Shown: piece by piece, positions 1 through 8,021 of the stretch | How the letters are laid out: every line of letters starts with the position of its first letter | Numbering within the stretch: position 1 is the stretch's first letter | Made by a program: the position numbers and the translations under genes | Notes under the pieces: generated by a model | Databases searched by the model: none | What the model saw: the letters and a program-made list of their open reading frames with translations, nothing else | What the model was told of the DNA's origin: nothing | Source: a virus | IMG/VR virus record: IMGVR_UViG_3300020196_000016 | Span: 1-64,000 of that record | Reading direction: 5' to 3' (one strand) | DNA length: 64,000 nucleotides

Positions 1-673
1 GACCGGGATTAGCACAACGATGACGAGCACGGAAAGATTTACGACGTTTTGGATTGCTCTTTTTAATTCTCATCTTTTTATCGCCAAAGTTAACTTTCTT
101 TACATTTCCAGTTTTTGGATCACGAACAAATACTTTAAATTTCTTTACATCACCACGCATTGGTTTACCGAGAGGAACATTTCTGCCTTTATATTTTGCT
201 TCAGTAATTAATTTATCAGTTCTGCAGTATTTGCATTCATTACATGTTTTTTCTTCTTCAACTTCTTCACATCCAACTTCAAGCATACAAGATTTACCAC
301 CTTCTTCCATGCCTTCATGTTCACCCATAGCTTCTTCTAATTCTTCTTCTGTTAATTCTTCTTCAACACTTACTGATTGTAGTCCAGTTGTTCCTTCGTC
401 TCTTTCTCCAGCAGCATTTTCTTCAACTTTACCGGTTGTTCCGACAGGTCCAGAAGAAACAGATTTTGCCGCATTTTCTTGGGCCGCTTCAGCGGCAGCT
501 TGTGCCTGCAATCTAACTATTTGAGTTTGTAAAGATTTAATCTCATTCTCGTTATTTTTTTTTGCTGAATTTATTTGATTTTGTAATGCTTGAATGGCGT
601 CTTTAGTTTCTTTTGAACCTTCATTTAAAATGTTATTTTTAAACTTTTTCCACTCAGTTAAATAATTTTTCAT
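1..673 (-). CDS. Probable virion/head-associated protein, C terminus cut by window edge
   Basis: The frame is open from ATG at 673 to the left edge, so the 3' end is missing. The N terminus (MKNYLTEWKKFKNN) is followed by a Lys/Gln/Asn-rich helix likely to be a coiled coil (residues about 25-60), an Ala-rich linker, a strongly acidic stretch, a cysteine cluster (CNECKYC) and a basic tail ending KRRKSFRARHRC. That tail resembles the FRARHxC end of virion-associated proteins in marine tailed phages. The SD (AGGAAG) lies in the last codons of the upstream gene, 2 bp away. The virion role is inferred from composition and that tail. Confidence 0.7.
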   Translation of the reverse strand, partial: MKNYLTEWKKFKNNILNEGSKETKDAIQALQNQINSAKKNNENEIKSLQTQIVRLQAQAAAEAAQENAAKSVSSGPVGTTGKVEENAAGERDEGTTGLQSVSVEEELTEEELEEAMGEHEGMEEGGKSCMLEVGCEEVEEEKTCNECKYCRTDKLITEAKYKGRNVPLGKPMRGDVKKFKVFVRDPKTGNVKKVNFGDKKMRIKKSNPKRRKSFRARHRCANPG

Positions 674-675
674 CT

Positions 676-2337
676 TCATTCTTCCTTTTTAGATTTCCAA
701 GAAACTTGTTTTGAACTCTTTTTATTCTTCATGCCTTTTTTGGTACACGCTGAAGGTGTTGGACGGCATGCTGGATATTTGCCTCTTTTTTCACCACTTT
801 GACGGCCACATGTTTTACATGTTTTACGACCGGTTTTTTTATCTTTACGACAAGTATTGCAATCTACCCAACCCTTGCTTTTACCTTTTCCACCTCTACG
901 AGAGAACCAACCATGAAGACCTTGACTTTTCTCTTTGTCAAAAGTTGTTTCATTTAGTGTATCTTCTTTATTATAAAAATAAACTTTTAATTCTGCTTGT
1001 TTCCAAAAAGGATTATTTTTATCCAATTCGTTTGCCAATAAATATAAAGCAGAAGTTCTATGAGCACCATCATTAATATTGTTATCTATAAAAATAATTG
1101 GTGGTAAATTTTTTACACTCTCTGGATTATTTTTTAGATATTTAGCATATTCTAAAACTTTTGTTGTTACAGCCCAGCTATAATCTCCTAACCTGCGCCG
1201 AGTCCACCGCCGCCATCGCCGCTGGCCTCGTCGCAATTTATAATCTTTTAATACATCTTTATAATATGGAATATCTGGATGTTGTGAGATAAGTTCGCCT
1301 ATTGTCATCTTTTTTTTAACAGGTTTTGCATCTGATTTAAATTCTTTAGGTTTACCGCTAGATTCACCTGGTTGTGGAACTTCTTCAGCTAATTCTTCTA
1401 ATAATTCTTCATCTAATTCTAATTCTTCTTCAAGTTCTTCTTCTTTTATATTGCCTTTTTTCTTGCGACATCTTACAAGATATCCGGAAGCATATGCGCT
1501 CGGCCAAACTTTATACTTTGCTCTTGCTTTATAATAGCAAGCATCTTTTTTACCTTCTTCTATCATGTTTTGAAAATTTAATATCTCTTCTTCAATACTC
1601 ATATCGCTATCATATGCTTGAAATTTAAGATTTGATAAAGTTTCTAAGTATCCTTGATTACGTAACATTTTAAATACAAGATTTTCTGTGGAATATTCCT
1701 CACCAGATTCTAATCCTGCTTGACGATACTTTCTTATCTTTTCTTTTAGTGTTTCTACGCCTTTAATTGCGTTTTCTAGATCTTTTTGACCTACCATCTG
1801 TGAAAGTTTAGAAATTTGATCTATAAAATATTGAGTTTTAACAACTACATCATTATAGTTTATATCTTTTTTGTTTGTTTCTGGTTTATTTATCCATTTA
1901 TCGTTCATAACAGAATAAATTCCAGTGGAGTGATGTGGTTCGTTTACATCTTGAATATAAAGCTCGACTTCATGACCCATAATCATAATATTATGATTTT
2001 TATTCCAAATTTGTTTCTTAGCGTCAAAATAATCTTTAAATGCTTTTATATATTCTTCTGGAATTTCATCAAAATCAACTAATACATGTAAGTCGATATC
2101 TGAAAATTGATTCCAGTTATAATTTGCTATTGAACCGGTTAAGATTATATCTTTTATTTTTAATGGATGCTTAAAACCACGAATAAAATCGTGAGCTATT
2201 TGTTTTAACTTGATAGTGATGTTTGGATTTAATTTATTTTGTTTTAAATCCCAAATTTTGGGATATAGATCGCTTTTCGGTGTTAAAACCGAAGGGTCTA
2301 CATTTGGTTTGACGGCATTTTCTTCAAAATTATTCAT
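676..2337 (-). CDS. Modular protein: nucleotidyltransferase-like domain, ParB-like segment, DUF5872-like C terminus
   Basis: This is a 553-residue multidomain protein. Residues about 55-150 look like a minimal nucleotidyltransferase: G-S at 68-69 followed by D-I-D at 80-82, the metal-binding pair of the KNTase/poly(A) polymerase fold. A middle segment has D-G-A-H-R-T-S-A, like the ParB/sulfiredoxin catalytic loop. The last ~80 residues (GWVDC, CKTCGR, YPACRPT) resemble DUF5872, common in large phages. An acidic Glu-rich linker separates the modules. Nucleotides 1186-1235 encode an abrupt GC-rich Arg/Trp run unlike its surroundings. Function unknown; a toxin- or modification-like enzyme or virion protein is possible. 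Its start overlaps the upstream stop by ATGA. Confidence 0.75.
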   Translation of the reverse strand: MNNFEENAVKPNVDPSVLTPKSDLYPKIWDLKQNKLNPNITIKLKQIAHDFIRGFKHPLKIKDIILTGSIANYNWNQFSDIDLHVLVDFDEIPEEYIKAFKDYFDAKKQIWNKNHNIMIMGHEVELYIQDVNEPHHSTGIYSVMNDKWINKPETNKKDINYNDVVVKTQYFIDQISKLSQMVGQKDLENAIKGVETLKEKIRKYRQAGLESGEEYSTENLVFKMLRNQGYLETLSNLKFQAYDSDMSIEEEILNFQNMIEEGKKDACYYKARAKYKVWPSAYASGYLVRCRKKKGNIKEEELEEELELDEELLEELAEEVPQPGESSGKPKEFKSDAKPVKKKMTIGELISQHPDIPYYKDVLKDYKLRRGQRRWRRWTRRRLGDYSWAVTTKVLEYAKYLKNNPESVKNLPPIIFIDNNINDGAHRTSALYLLANELDKNNPFWKQAELKVYFYNKEDTLNETTFDKEKSQGLHGWFSRRGGKGKSKGWVDCNTCRKDKKTGRKTCKTCGRQSGEKRGKYPACRPTPSACTKKGMKNKKSSKQVSWKSKKEE

Positions 2338-2552
2338 TTTTCTATCTTTTTAGTTTTTTTATAGTAATTAGGGTCTTCGCTTAAATGATCCTTTGCTATT
2401 TCTTTTGCTATTTTTCTATCTTTTGTGTGTTCTAATTTATGTTCGATAGCATCTTCTAAATCTTTCGCATCAAAATCGCTATCTGGGCGATTATCGCCTT
2501 TACCACCCTTTAATTTTTGTTTATCTTTTATAACAATTTTAATTTTTTCCAT
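2334..2552 (-). CDS. Small DUF5661-like protein
   Basis: 72 residues, Lys/Asp-rich. The C-terminal half carries E-H-K-L-E-H-T-K-D and I-A-K-E-I-A-K-D-H-L followed by D-P-N-Y-Y, which matches the helical DUF5661-type motif found in phage proteins. The stop overlaps the start of the next gene by ATGA, so the two are probably translationally coupled. Function unknown. Confidence 0.7.
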   Translation of the reverse strand: MEKIKIVIKDKQKLKGGKGDNRPDSDFDAKDLEDAIEHKLEHTKDRKIAKEIAKDHLSEDPNYYKKTKKIEK

Positions 2553-2558
2553 AATTTC

Positions 2559-3155
2559 TCACTTTTTTGGTGGTAGAACGCGCTTTGTTTTTCCGAAAAC
2601 CGGTGTATCGTCGTTTTTTACTTCGATAATCTCCCAAATTGTTCCACAAACAGCATCACAACCATATAAATTTGCTGATTTAACTTGAAAATCTTCAATA
2701 TTTTCAATAAGGTTTGGATTTTTGTAATCACACCAATAAAATTTTTCATCATTTCCTTGAAAAACACATACAGCATGCGATTGATATGTATCATCAGGCC
2801 ATCTTCCCTTCATTGTGAAGATAGAAAACCAAACTTTTTTTGCTAAATTTGATTTTTTTATAGCAGCACACCAATAAATTGCATGATCGTCGCAATCACC
2901 AAATGATTTTTCTTGTTGAAGACGACATTGAATTACTCTTGGATGTATTAGATAGTCATTTATTACATTCGCAATATTATCGTGCTTATATAATTTTCCA
3001 TAATTTAGTGTTTTTATTATTTGTTCTGTATTGAAGAATAGTGGAACAACGCAATTTGGAAGATTTTGTGAAATCTTCATCGTTAAAGAAAAATAAAGTT
3101 TGGTAAACCAAGCAAAGTTATACGCAAATTGTATAAACTTGTCTTTTAAATTCAT
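2559..3155 (-). CDS. Transglutaminase-like cysteine peptidase family protein
   Basis: 198 residues. The segment G-D-C-D-D-H-A supplies a nucleophile-type Cys, S-H-A-V-C-V-F supplies the His, and Y-W-C-D-Y the Asp. This Cys-His-Asp order is that of bacterial transglutaminase-like peptidases. The first 30 residues are hydrophobic and aromatic but not a convincing signal peptide. The N terminus overlaps the end of the Nudix gene by 4 bp. A role in processing virion or host proteins is inference. Confidence 0.65.
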   Translation of the reverse strand: MNLKDKFIQFAYNFAWFTKLYFSLTMKISQNLPNCVVPLFFNTEQIIKTLNYGKLYKHDNIANVINDYLIHPRVIQCRLQQEKSFGDCDDHAIYWCAAIKKSNLAKKVWFSIFTMKGRWPDDTYQSHAVCVFQGNDEKFYWCDYKNPNLIENIEDFQVKSANLYGCDAVCGTIWEIIEVKNDDTPVFGKTKRVLPPKK

Positions 3156-3568
3156 TTTAAATCCTCAAACGCAGCAAATATTATACTTGGTAAGTCTGAA
3201 ATTACTTTATATTTAGATAAATCTTTTAGATTTACCCAAGCGAAATCATCGTGTTCAAAATCCAGTTTTGGTTCTCCAGTATATTTTGTTGTATAAAAGA
3301 AAGCGTGTTTTTTCTGTTTACTTACTTGTGGTAAAAACACCAAATCTGTTGGTGAAACATTTAAACTTGCTTCTTCTTTACACTCTCTTGACGCTGCTTC
3401 TTTTGGATTTTCTTCTGGTTCTAATTTTCCACCAGGAAGTCCATAGTGTCCCGGCATCCAAGCATCAGTTTGAGACCGCCTTAAAATTAAAACACTACCA
3501 TCTTTTATTATTACAACATGTGCGCTTGTAAAATTGTTATCTGTTATTTTTACAAGAATTTTAGACAT
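3152..3568 (-). CDS. Nudix hydrolase
   Basis: 138 residues with a complete Nudix box: G-G-K-L-E-P-E-E-N followed by R-E-C-K-E-E-A, fitting GX5EX7REUXEE. Members hydrolyse nucleoside diphosphates linked to another moiety, such as damaged dNTPs, ADP-ribose or RNA caps. The substrate cannot be read from sequence. Preceding residues V-L-I-L-R-R-S form the usual first strand. It is the first gene of an overlapping group with the transglutaminase-like gene and the DUF5661-like gene. Confidence 0.88.
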   Translation of the reverse strand: MSKILVKITDNNFTSAHVVIIKDGSVLILRRSQTDAWMPGHYGLPGGKLEPEENPKEAASRECKEEASLNVSPTDLVFLPQVSKQKKHAFFYTTKYTGEPKLDFEHDDFAWVNLKDLSKYKVISDLPSIIFAAFEDLK

Positions 3569-3610
3569 AAAAAACCTCGATATACTAAATAAATAGTTTA
3601 TCGAGGTTTG

Positions 3611-3802
3611 TTAAGTGATGGCTTTTTTAAGCCATTCTATGTTGACGTCTTTTAGATATATGTTATCTGTTTGAATTAATACATCATATAATTTTAAAAG
3701 ATTTTTTGCTTTTACTATTATTCCTAATTTTGCCGGTGAATAATTTATAAGATAAACCAAATCACCAACTTCAAATTCAGTCCTTATCTTTTTGGCCGTC
3801 AT
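3611..3802 (-). CDS. GDL-family small protein
   Basis: 63 residues. F-E-V-G-D-L-V near the N terminus and K-L-G-I-I-V in the middle match the GDL pattern described in the summary. It lacks the P-V-x-K end and stops W-L-K-K-A-I-T. It overlaps the 3' end of the upstream gene by 26 bp, so an internal start at a shorter form cannot be excluded. Confidence 0.65.
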   Translation of the reverse strand: MTAKKIRTEFEVGDLVYLINYSPAKLGIIVKAKNLLKLYDVLIQTDNIYLKDVNIEWLKKAIT

Positions 3803-4352
3803 CGTTCATATCAGTATAATAAGAATAATCCATATCAGTATTATTTGTATACTCAAATGTATAGCTTGATGGTTCATCGTCGTAATATGTATCGTATTTA
3901 TCTTCTTGATTTGAGTCTGCGGGTGTTTTTAAATCCCATTCATTTGGAACGTCTTTTTTATCTTTTTTAGTTTCCGCAACTGGATCGGGAGCAAAAATCT
4001 TTTTTAACATGTCATCTGTTGTTTTCTTTTTAAACTTTTCCCATTCTTGTAATTCTTTTCCAGCAGCAGCCATATTGTGTCGCAAATTAGCAAGAGATTG
4101 AGAAGACATAATTAAATGATCTGATTTGAACCATTCATAATAACTACCAGCAGCTAAATTTTCCAATCCATCTGGAAACTTAACTTTTACAGCATATAAA
4201 AATTTACCTGGTCGCTCTTCATCATCGCTAATAAAATCAATAACACCAATTTTATCTAAATAATGTTGATATATATCTCTTGAATTATACCAGTGGTCCC
4301 AGCGTAGATCTGGTGTTGGAGTTATTTGAACCCAATCTCCTACTTTAAACAT
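3777..4352 (-). CDS. GDL-like domain with acidic C-terminal extension
   Basis: 191 residues. The N terminus M-F-K-V-G-D-W-V and K-I-G-V-I-D-F give a GDL/SH3-like module. A helical segment follows (residues ~95-125), then a low-complexity Asp/Tyr-rich tail containing D-M-D-Y-S-Y-Y-T-D-M. The start has a good SD (AGCGGAG, 6 bp) that lies in the end of a tiny upstream ORF. Function unknown; the acidic tail suggests DNA mimicry or a flexible virion tail. Confidence 0.7.
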   Translation of the reverse strand: MFKVGDWVQITPTPDLRWDHWYNSRDIYQHYLDKIGVIDFISDDEERPGKFLYAVKVKFPDGLENLAAGSYYEWFKSDHLIMSSQSLANLRHNMAAAGKELQEWEKFKKKTTDDMLKKIFAPDPVAETKKDKKDVPNEWDLKTPADSNQEDKYDTYYDDEPSSYTFEYTNNTDMDYSYYTDMNDDGQKDKD

Positions 4353-4447
4353 TATTCTTCTCCGCTAATAATAAAAAATAAAAATATTAAATGAGGTACC
4401 ATTATTGTTGATAATAAGATTATTAAATATACATCAATAAGGTCCAC
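4352..4447 (-). CDS. Possible tiny membrane peptide (GTG start)
   Basis: A 31-residue hydrophobic ORF starts with GTG and ends in TAATG, sharing one base with the next start codon. The SD of the next gene lies in its last codons (I-S-G-E-E). Residues ~5-28 are almost entirely Leu/Ile/Phe/Val, one membrane span. The tight coupling supports a real gene, but its own SD is weak. Confidence 0.4.
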   Translation of the reverse strand: MDLIDVYLIILLSTIMVPHLIFLFFIISGEE

Positions 4448-4450
4448 ATA

Positions 4451-4768
4451 TTAAATATGTGTTTTATATGTGCGTTTACATTCAGGACACTTAGAAATAA
4501 TATTATTTTCACCATCTGTTAAGAGGGAATAAGTTTCTCTAGAACAATCAAGGCAAATTGGGTTTGCAAATGCTTGCTGTTTTTTCATTAATTCTTCTGG
4601 TGAATCTATAAAAAAATCATCTGTTGAAAATTCATTTTCTAAGTATTCGTGCCAATATTTCTGCATTTTTTCTTCCTCATCTTTATCCATTTTAATTCTC
4701 GTAAATTGATCTGGTGAAATAGAAATTTTATATGATGTTAGAATTGCGGCTAAGAGATCATTAAACAT
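4451..4768 (-). CDS. Zinc-ribbon protein
   Basis: 105 residues from the ATG at 4768; a GTG four codons upstream is the alternative. The C terminus has C-L-D-C about 20 residues before C-P-E-C, a four-Cys zinc ribbon. The N-terminal part is helical and charged. No enzymatic motif is visible. It sits between UvdE and the tiny membrane peptide. Confidence 0.7.
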   Translation of the reverse strand: MFNDLLAAILTSYKISISPDQFTRIKMDKDEEEKMQKYWHEYLENEFSTDDFFIDSPEELMKKQQAFANPICLDCSRETYSLLTDGENNIISKCPECKRTYKTHI

Positions 4769-4786
4769 TTTAATTATCACTCTCTA

Positions 4787-5716
4787 TTAATTAATAATAC
4801 CAAAGTCTTTTCTCATTTTTAAAACCGCTAAATTTTTTCCTTTTGCTTCTACATCAACATCAATTTTATTTTCCAGAATTAGTTCTTTCTGCTTTTCTGG
4901 AATATAGTGAATATTATAACTATGTTTTCGGCGCTCTGTAAAGGAGCCTTCTTCCATTCCCGGTTCAGTATTACTCAAATGCTGAAGAGGTTTAATGTTT
5001 CCCCAAGTTTTCATAGTTTCAATACACGCTGTAGAAATGTCCATGTTACCAGTGTTGAACGTATGGTGGTGGCTGTCCCACACAATCGGCGTTCCGGTTT
5101 TCTCATGGATTTTAATCAATTCTGGAACACTATAAGAACTTTCATCGTTCTCAAGCGTTAATCGTTTACGCGTTGATTCGGGCAAAGAAAGAATACTGTT
5201 GATTGCTCGTTCAATGTTTCCACGCTTGCCGCCATGTATGTTGATGGCGTAATAAGGTGAATGTTCAAAACCCATTTGATCAAACATCCAAGCGTGGTAG
5301 TTTAATTCTTTGATTGCGTTTTTAATTACATCATCACTATCACTGCTGATAACTGCAAACTGACCGGGATGACAAGTTACACGAATATCGTTCTTCTTGA
5401 AAAGATTTCCAAGAAGCTTAAATTTACTCAACAATACTTCGCTTGTCTTCGCAATATCTTCACAGAACTCAAAGAGTGGGAGAACATTGCTGGACATACG
5501 AAACGATTTAATATTTGCTGCATTAAGCTTAGGAACCAGCTTCAACAATTCATTTACATTGTTGATATAGGTTTCAAGGATTTGCTGTTGGCCGTATTTA
5601 CCTTTTTTATACGCACCCAACTGCAATAATTTTTCTTCAATTGAATTTTCATAAACAATAGAACCATCACGTTTTGTGCACGGCTCCAACCACTGACAAC
5701 AGATTGATAGACTCAT
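4787..5716 (-). CDS. uvdE: UV DNA damage endonuclease UvdE
   Basis: 309 residues, a TIM-barrel endonuclease that nicks DNA 5' to UV photoproducts and other lesions. Family landmarks visible: S-I-C-C-Q-W-L-E-P start, R-M-S-S-N-V-L-P, C-H-P-G-Q-F, A-I-N-I-H-G-G, L-T-L-E-N-D-E and W-D-S-H-H-H, the last supplying metal ligands. I chose the ATG at 5716 (MSLSICC) because GGAGG lies 4 bp upstream; an upstream start would add 11 residues with no SD. Length matches phage and Bacillus-type UvdE. A likely role is phage genome repair. Confidence 0.93.
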   Translation of the reverse strand: MSLSICCQWLEPCTKRDGSIVYENSIEEKLLQLGAYKKGKYGQQQILETYINNVNELLKLVPKLNAANIKSFRMSSNVLPLFEFCEDIAKTSEVLLSKFKLLGNLFKKNDIRVTCHPGQFAVISSDSDDVIKNAIKELNYHAWMFDQMGFEHSPYYAINIHGGKRGNIERAINSILSLPESTRKRLTLENDESSYSVPELIKIHEKTGTPIVWDSHHHTFNTGNMDISTACIETMKTWGNIKPLQHLSNTEPGMEEGSFTERRKHSYNIHYIPEKQKELILENKIDVDVEAKGKNLAVLKMRKDFGIIN

Positions 5717-5767
5717 GCTGCCTCCAAAGTCAGAGGCTAACACGTCCAAACAAGGAGCGCAACCAAA

Positions 5768-6034
5768 CTACTTCTGGACTGGATAGTGTTGAATATAACC
5801 GTCTAAAATCATTTTTCTTAAAGAAGAATTTAAGACTGTTGTACTTCTCATTAAATCAACTGGAGTATCAGCACCATCGATAACCCATTCAACAGTTGAA
5901 ATATTATTTTGAATATTTACTATAATTCCTCTTCTTCGAATCATTTGCTCTATTTTTACAGGATTGGGAATTTGCTGAATCAACAAATCACCAACACTTA
6001 TATTACGAAAACTATAAGATGATGACATAATCAT
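5768..6034 (-). CDS. GDL-family small protein
   Basis: 88 residues: I-S-V-G-D-L-L, then R-R-G-I-I-V and T-V-E-W, ending H-Y-P-V-Q-K, the full family pattern well outside the main array. It is coupled by ATGA to the coiled-coil gene upstream. Several ATGs near the start leave the exact N terminus open by up to 3 residues. Confidence 0.72.
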   Translation of the reverse strand: MIMSSSYSFRNISVGDLLIQQIPNPVKIEQMIRRRGIIVNIQNNISTVEWVIDGADTPVDLMRSTTVLNSSLRKMILDGYIQHYPVQK

Positions 6035-6222
6035 GCTTTAAAAGTATTCATGCTGATCTCAGCTAGTACTTTAATCTTTTCTACAGCTATCTTTAATATC
6101 TCATCTACAGTTTCTACATTAGCTTTATCTTTATCGTATTCTTTTCTTATTTCTTCCCATTTTTGTTCTAATTCTTCTAATTGAAGCTGTAAATCAAGTT
6201 GTCTGAAAGGTGAAGGTTTCAT
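6031..6222 (-). CDS. Small coiled-coil protein
   Basis: 63 residues, almost all heptad-like helix (L-Q-L-Q-L-E-E-L-E-Q-K-W-E-E-I). It is followed by a second helix K-I-A-V-E-K-I-K-V-L-A. The start codon follows GAGGTACC. It overlaps the next gene by 4 bp. No family recognised. Confidence 0.65.
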   Translation of the reverse strand: MKPSPFRQLDLQLQLEELEQKWEEIRKEYDKDKANVETVDEILKIAVEKIKVLAEISMNTFKA

Positions 6223-6233
6223 TTAGGTACCTC

Positions 6234-6470
6234 TTATAATTTAACTTTAAAATAACCAAATATTTCGTTTTCAACTCTCCATTTTATAATGGATTCAAAT
6301 ATTTCAGTTTCAAGAGCCATATCATTCCACAATATAGAATAAACATATTCAATATCTAATCGATCATATCTTACTTTTGTTATGATACCAGAAGACAAAG
6401 TCATACCATCGATATGCTCTGTAAACAAATCTCCAACGTTATAAAGTGGTTTTGTTGTCTTTCTCTTCAT
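6234..6470 (-). CDS. GDL-family small protein, diverged
   Basis: 78 residues: Y-N-V-G-D-L-F, S-G-I-I-T and I-L-W are present, but the C terminus (F-G-Y-F-K-V-K-L) has drifted from P-V-x-K. It overlaps the upstream paralog by 32 bp in another frame. Confidence 0.68.
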   Translation of the reverse strand: MKRKTTKPLYNVGDLFTEHIDGMTLSSGIITKVRYDRLDIEYVYSILWNDMALETEIFESIIKWRVENEIFGYFKVKL

Positions 6471-6729
6471 TACATTTTATTATCTTCAATATATATTTAT
6501 TATCGATTTTTAATTTTAATTTATTACGCATGGTTGTTTCTGAAAGTTCATCAAGTTGTTTATGGCGTGCCCAAAGTATTTTATAATTTTTTATATTTTT
6601 TCCATATAAAGAATTATATTCTTCATGAATATCGTAAACGATACCAATATCGTGGTGTTCTAAATTTAGATCCACGGGGCAATAATGAATTAAATCTCCA
6701 ACGTTGATAACAGATTTTTTTTCTTTCAT
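6439..6729 (-). CDS. GDL-family small protein, diverged
   Basis: 96 residues from MKEKKS, preceded by GAGG at 6 bp. A start 4 codons upstream with AAGGTG is equally possible. I-N-V-G-D-L-I, D-I-G-I-V and Y-K-I-L-W-A-R mark the family; the C terminus is lengthened and Lys-rich. Adjacent paralogs on the 3' side suggest a local duplication. Confidence 0.65.
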   Translation of the reverse strand: MKEKKSVINVGDLIHYCPVDLNLEHHDIGIVYDIHEEYNSLYGKNIKNYKILWARHKQLDELSETTMRNKLKLKIDNKYILKIIKCNEEKDNKTTL

Positions 6730-6772
6730 AGCGCGCCTCATAAGCGCACCTTACATCTAACGAGCCAATATG

Positions 6773-7069
6773 TCAATCTTCTCCGAAATCTTCTTCATCA
6801 TCATCCGGAGAGACTTGATCTTCTTCCATATATTGTGTTACGCTATTGATATAATCATTAGCAAGACTTATATAGGAAGAAACCCATCCAGGAAGTTCAT
6901 CATCTTTTTGAATCAACTTATAAAGAACCAAGCTGTTTTTAATTAAATTACGAATTTCTCCGCGAGCCATTCTGCCTTCATGATCGTGCGGTTCTTTTCT
7001 TGGTTCTCTTTCGGCAACATCTAGCTCTTGATCGATCATTTCTAATAATATTTTATTATCTACCTTCAT
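6773..7069 (-). CDS. Conserved phage protein, possible virion component
   Basis: 98 residues. H-D-H-E-G-R-M-A-R-G-E-I followed by L-P-G-W-V-S-S-Y-I-S-L-A-N-D-Y-I is reminiscent of a small helical protein next to structural genes in marine myoviruses. The C-terminal tail is acidic (DDDEEDFGED). The next upstream gene is 9 bp away. Function inferred only by resemblance. Confidence 0.65.
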   Translation of the reverse strand: MKVDNKILLEMIDQELDVAEREPRKEPHDHEGRMARGEIRNLIKNSLVLYKLIQKDDELPGWVSSYISLANDYINSVTQYMEEDQVSPDDDEEDFGED

Positions 7070-7078
7070 ATTTGTTCC

Positions 7079-7570
7079 TTATTTAAACGGCCAGAAATCT
7101 TGTACGCCAAGCATTCGATCTAATTTATTTGCTTCTGCTCTTATTTCTTCTCTGGTTTTTTGATTACTTGGATCGTCAGCAGCCTTACCCATCATTAAAC
7201 CTTTGAGATAAGTGGATTCAATATTAATCATGTGTTCTAATTGCTTAACAAGACTCGGTTGACCGGTTAAGCGAAGTTTTATATCTTTACCAAGAACCCT
7301 TGCTGAAACAATTTTATATATTTTTTCAGCAAAATCGTTGAGTGCTTTTTTACGAACTTTTTCATCATTCATATCAACAATTCCACCAGCTTCTTCGCCT
7401 TCTTCCATTCTTTTTGGACAGCCTACTGTTCCACGGCGTTCGCCTACGGCGAGATTATCTGAGCCTGGTTTATGAGTATTGTTTGTAAAATATTGACTAT
7501 CTTCTAGCTTCATTTCATCGTTATATTCTATTACGTTGCCTCTTTGATATGGTTCTTTATAATGTCTCAT
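7079..7570 (-). CDS. Hypothetical phage protein
   Basis: 163 residues. The N-terminal third is polar (RHYKEPYQRGNVIEY); the C-terminal two thirds are helical, with K-A-L-N-D-F-A-E-K-I-Y-K-I-V and L-D-R-M-L-G-V-Q-D-F-W-P-F. SD GGAGAT lies 5 bp before ATG. It heads the leftward operon and faces the rightward gene at 7629, so the 58 bp between them should hold divergent promoters. No family recognised. Confidence 0.65.
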   Translation of the reverse strand: MRHYKEPYQRGNVIEYNDEMKLEDSQYFTNNTHKPGSDNLAVGERRGTVGCPKRMEEGEEAGGIVDMNDEKVRKKALNDFAEKIYKIVSARVLGKDIKLRLTGQPSLVKQLEHMINIESTYLKGLMMGKAADDPSNQKTREEIRAEANKLDRMLGVQDFWPFK

Positions 7571-7628
7571 TTAATATCTCCGATAAGTTCATTAATAATT
7601 ATGCTAATCTAATTATAATAACACAAGA

Positions 7629-8021
7629 ATGAAAAAATTAGCATCTCCAAGAGCAAATAAAAGCATAAAAAGAATATATCTTGTAATATACGATCAACAA
7701 GAATTTTATGGATATGACGCAAACGCTCCAATAAAAGCTTTTAAAATAAAAAAGAATGCTGATTTATATGTAGCAAGCAGAAACTTCGAATTCCAAACTG
7801 TTTGTATGATGGATGATGAAGATTATGAAAACTATGTTCTTTCAAACAATTATTCAGATTATATTGTATCTGTAAGCGATTTTAGAGACGCGCATGGATA
7901 TATCAAAGAAGAAATATTGAGATTAGAAAAAAACAGAATACCAGTTAACATATGGGAAATATTAGAAAATATTAAACCATTTAAAATATTACCAATTGAA
8001 TATATAACAGAAACAAAATAG
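7629..8021 (+). CDS. Hypothetical protein, only plus-strand gene in the AT-rich part
   Basis: 130 residues, with amino acid use and AT-rich codons like its neighbours. I-Y-L-V-I-Y-D-Q-Q-E-F-Y-G-Y-D reads like an alpha/beta start. It ends exactly where the leftward gene on the other side ends, a tail-to-tail junction with no spacer. A TAATTATAAT -10-like box is 15 bp upstream; the SD is weak. Function unknown. Confidence 0.65.
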   Translation: MKKLASPRANKSIKRIYLVIYDQQEFYGYDANAPIKAFKIKKNADLYVASRNFEFQTVCMMDDEDYENYVLSNNYSDYIVSVSDFRDAHGYIKEEILRLEKNRIPVNIWEILENIKPFKILPIEYITETK

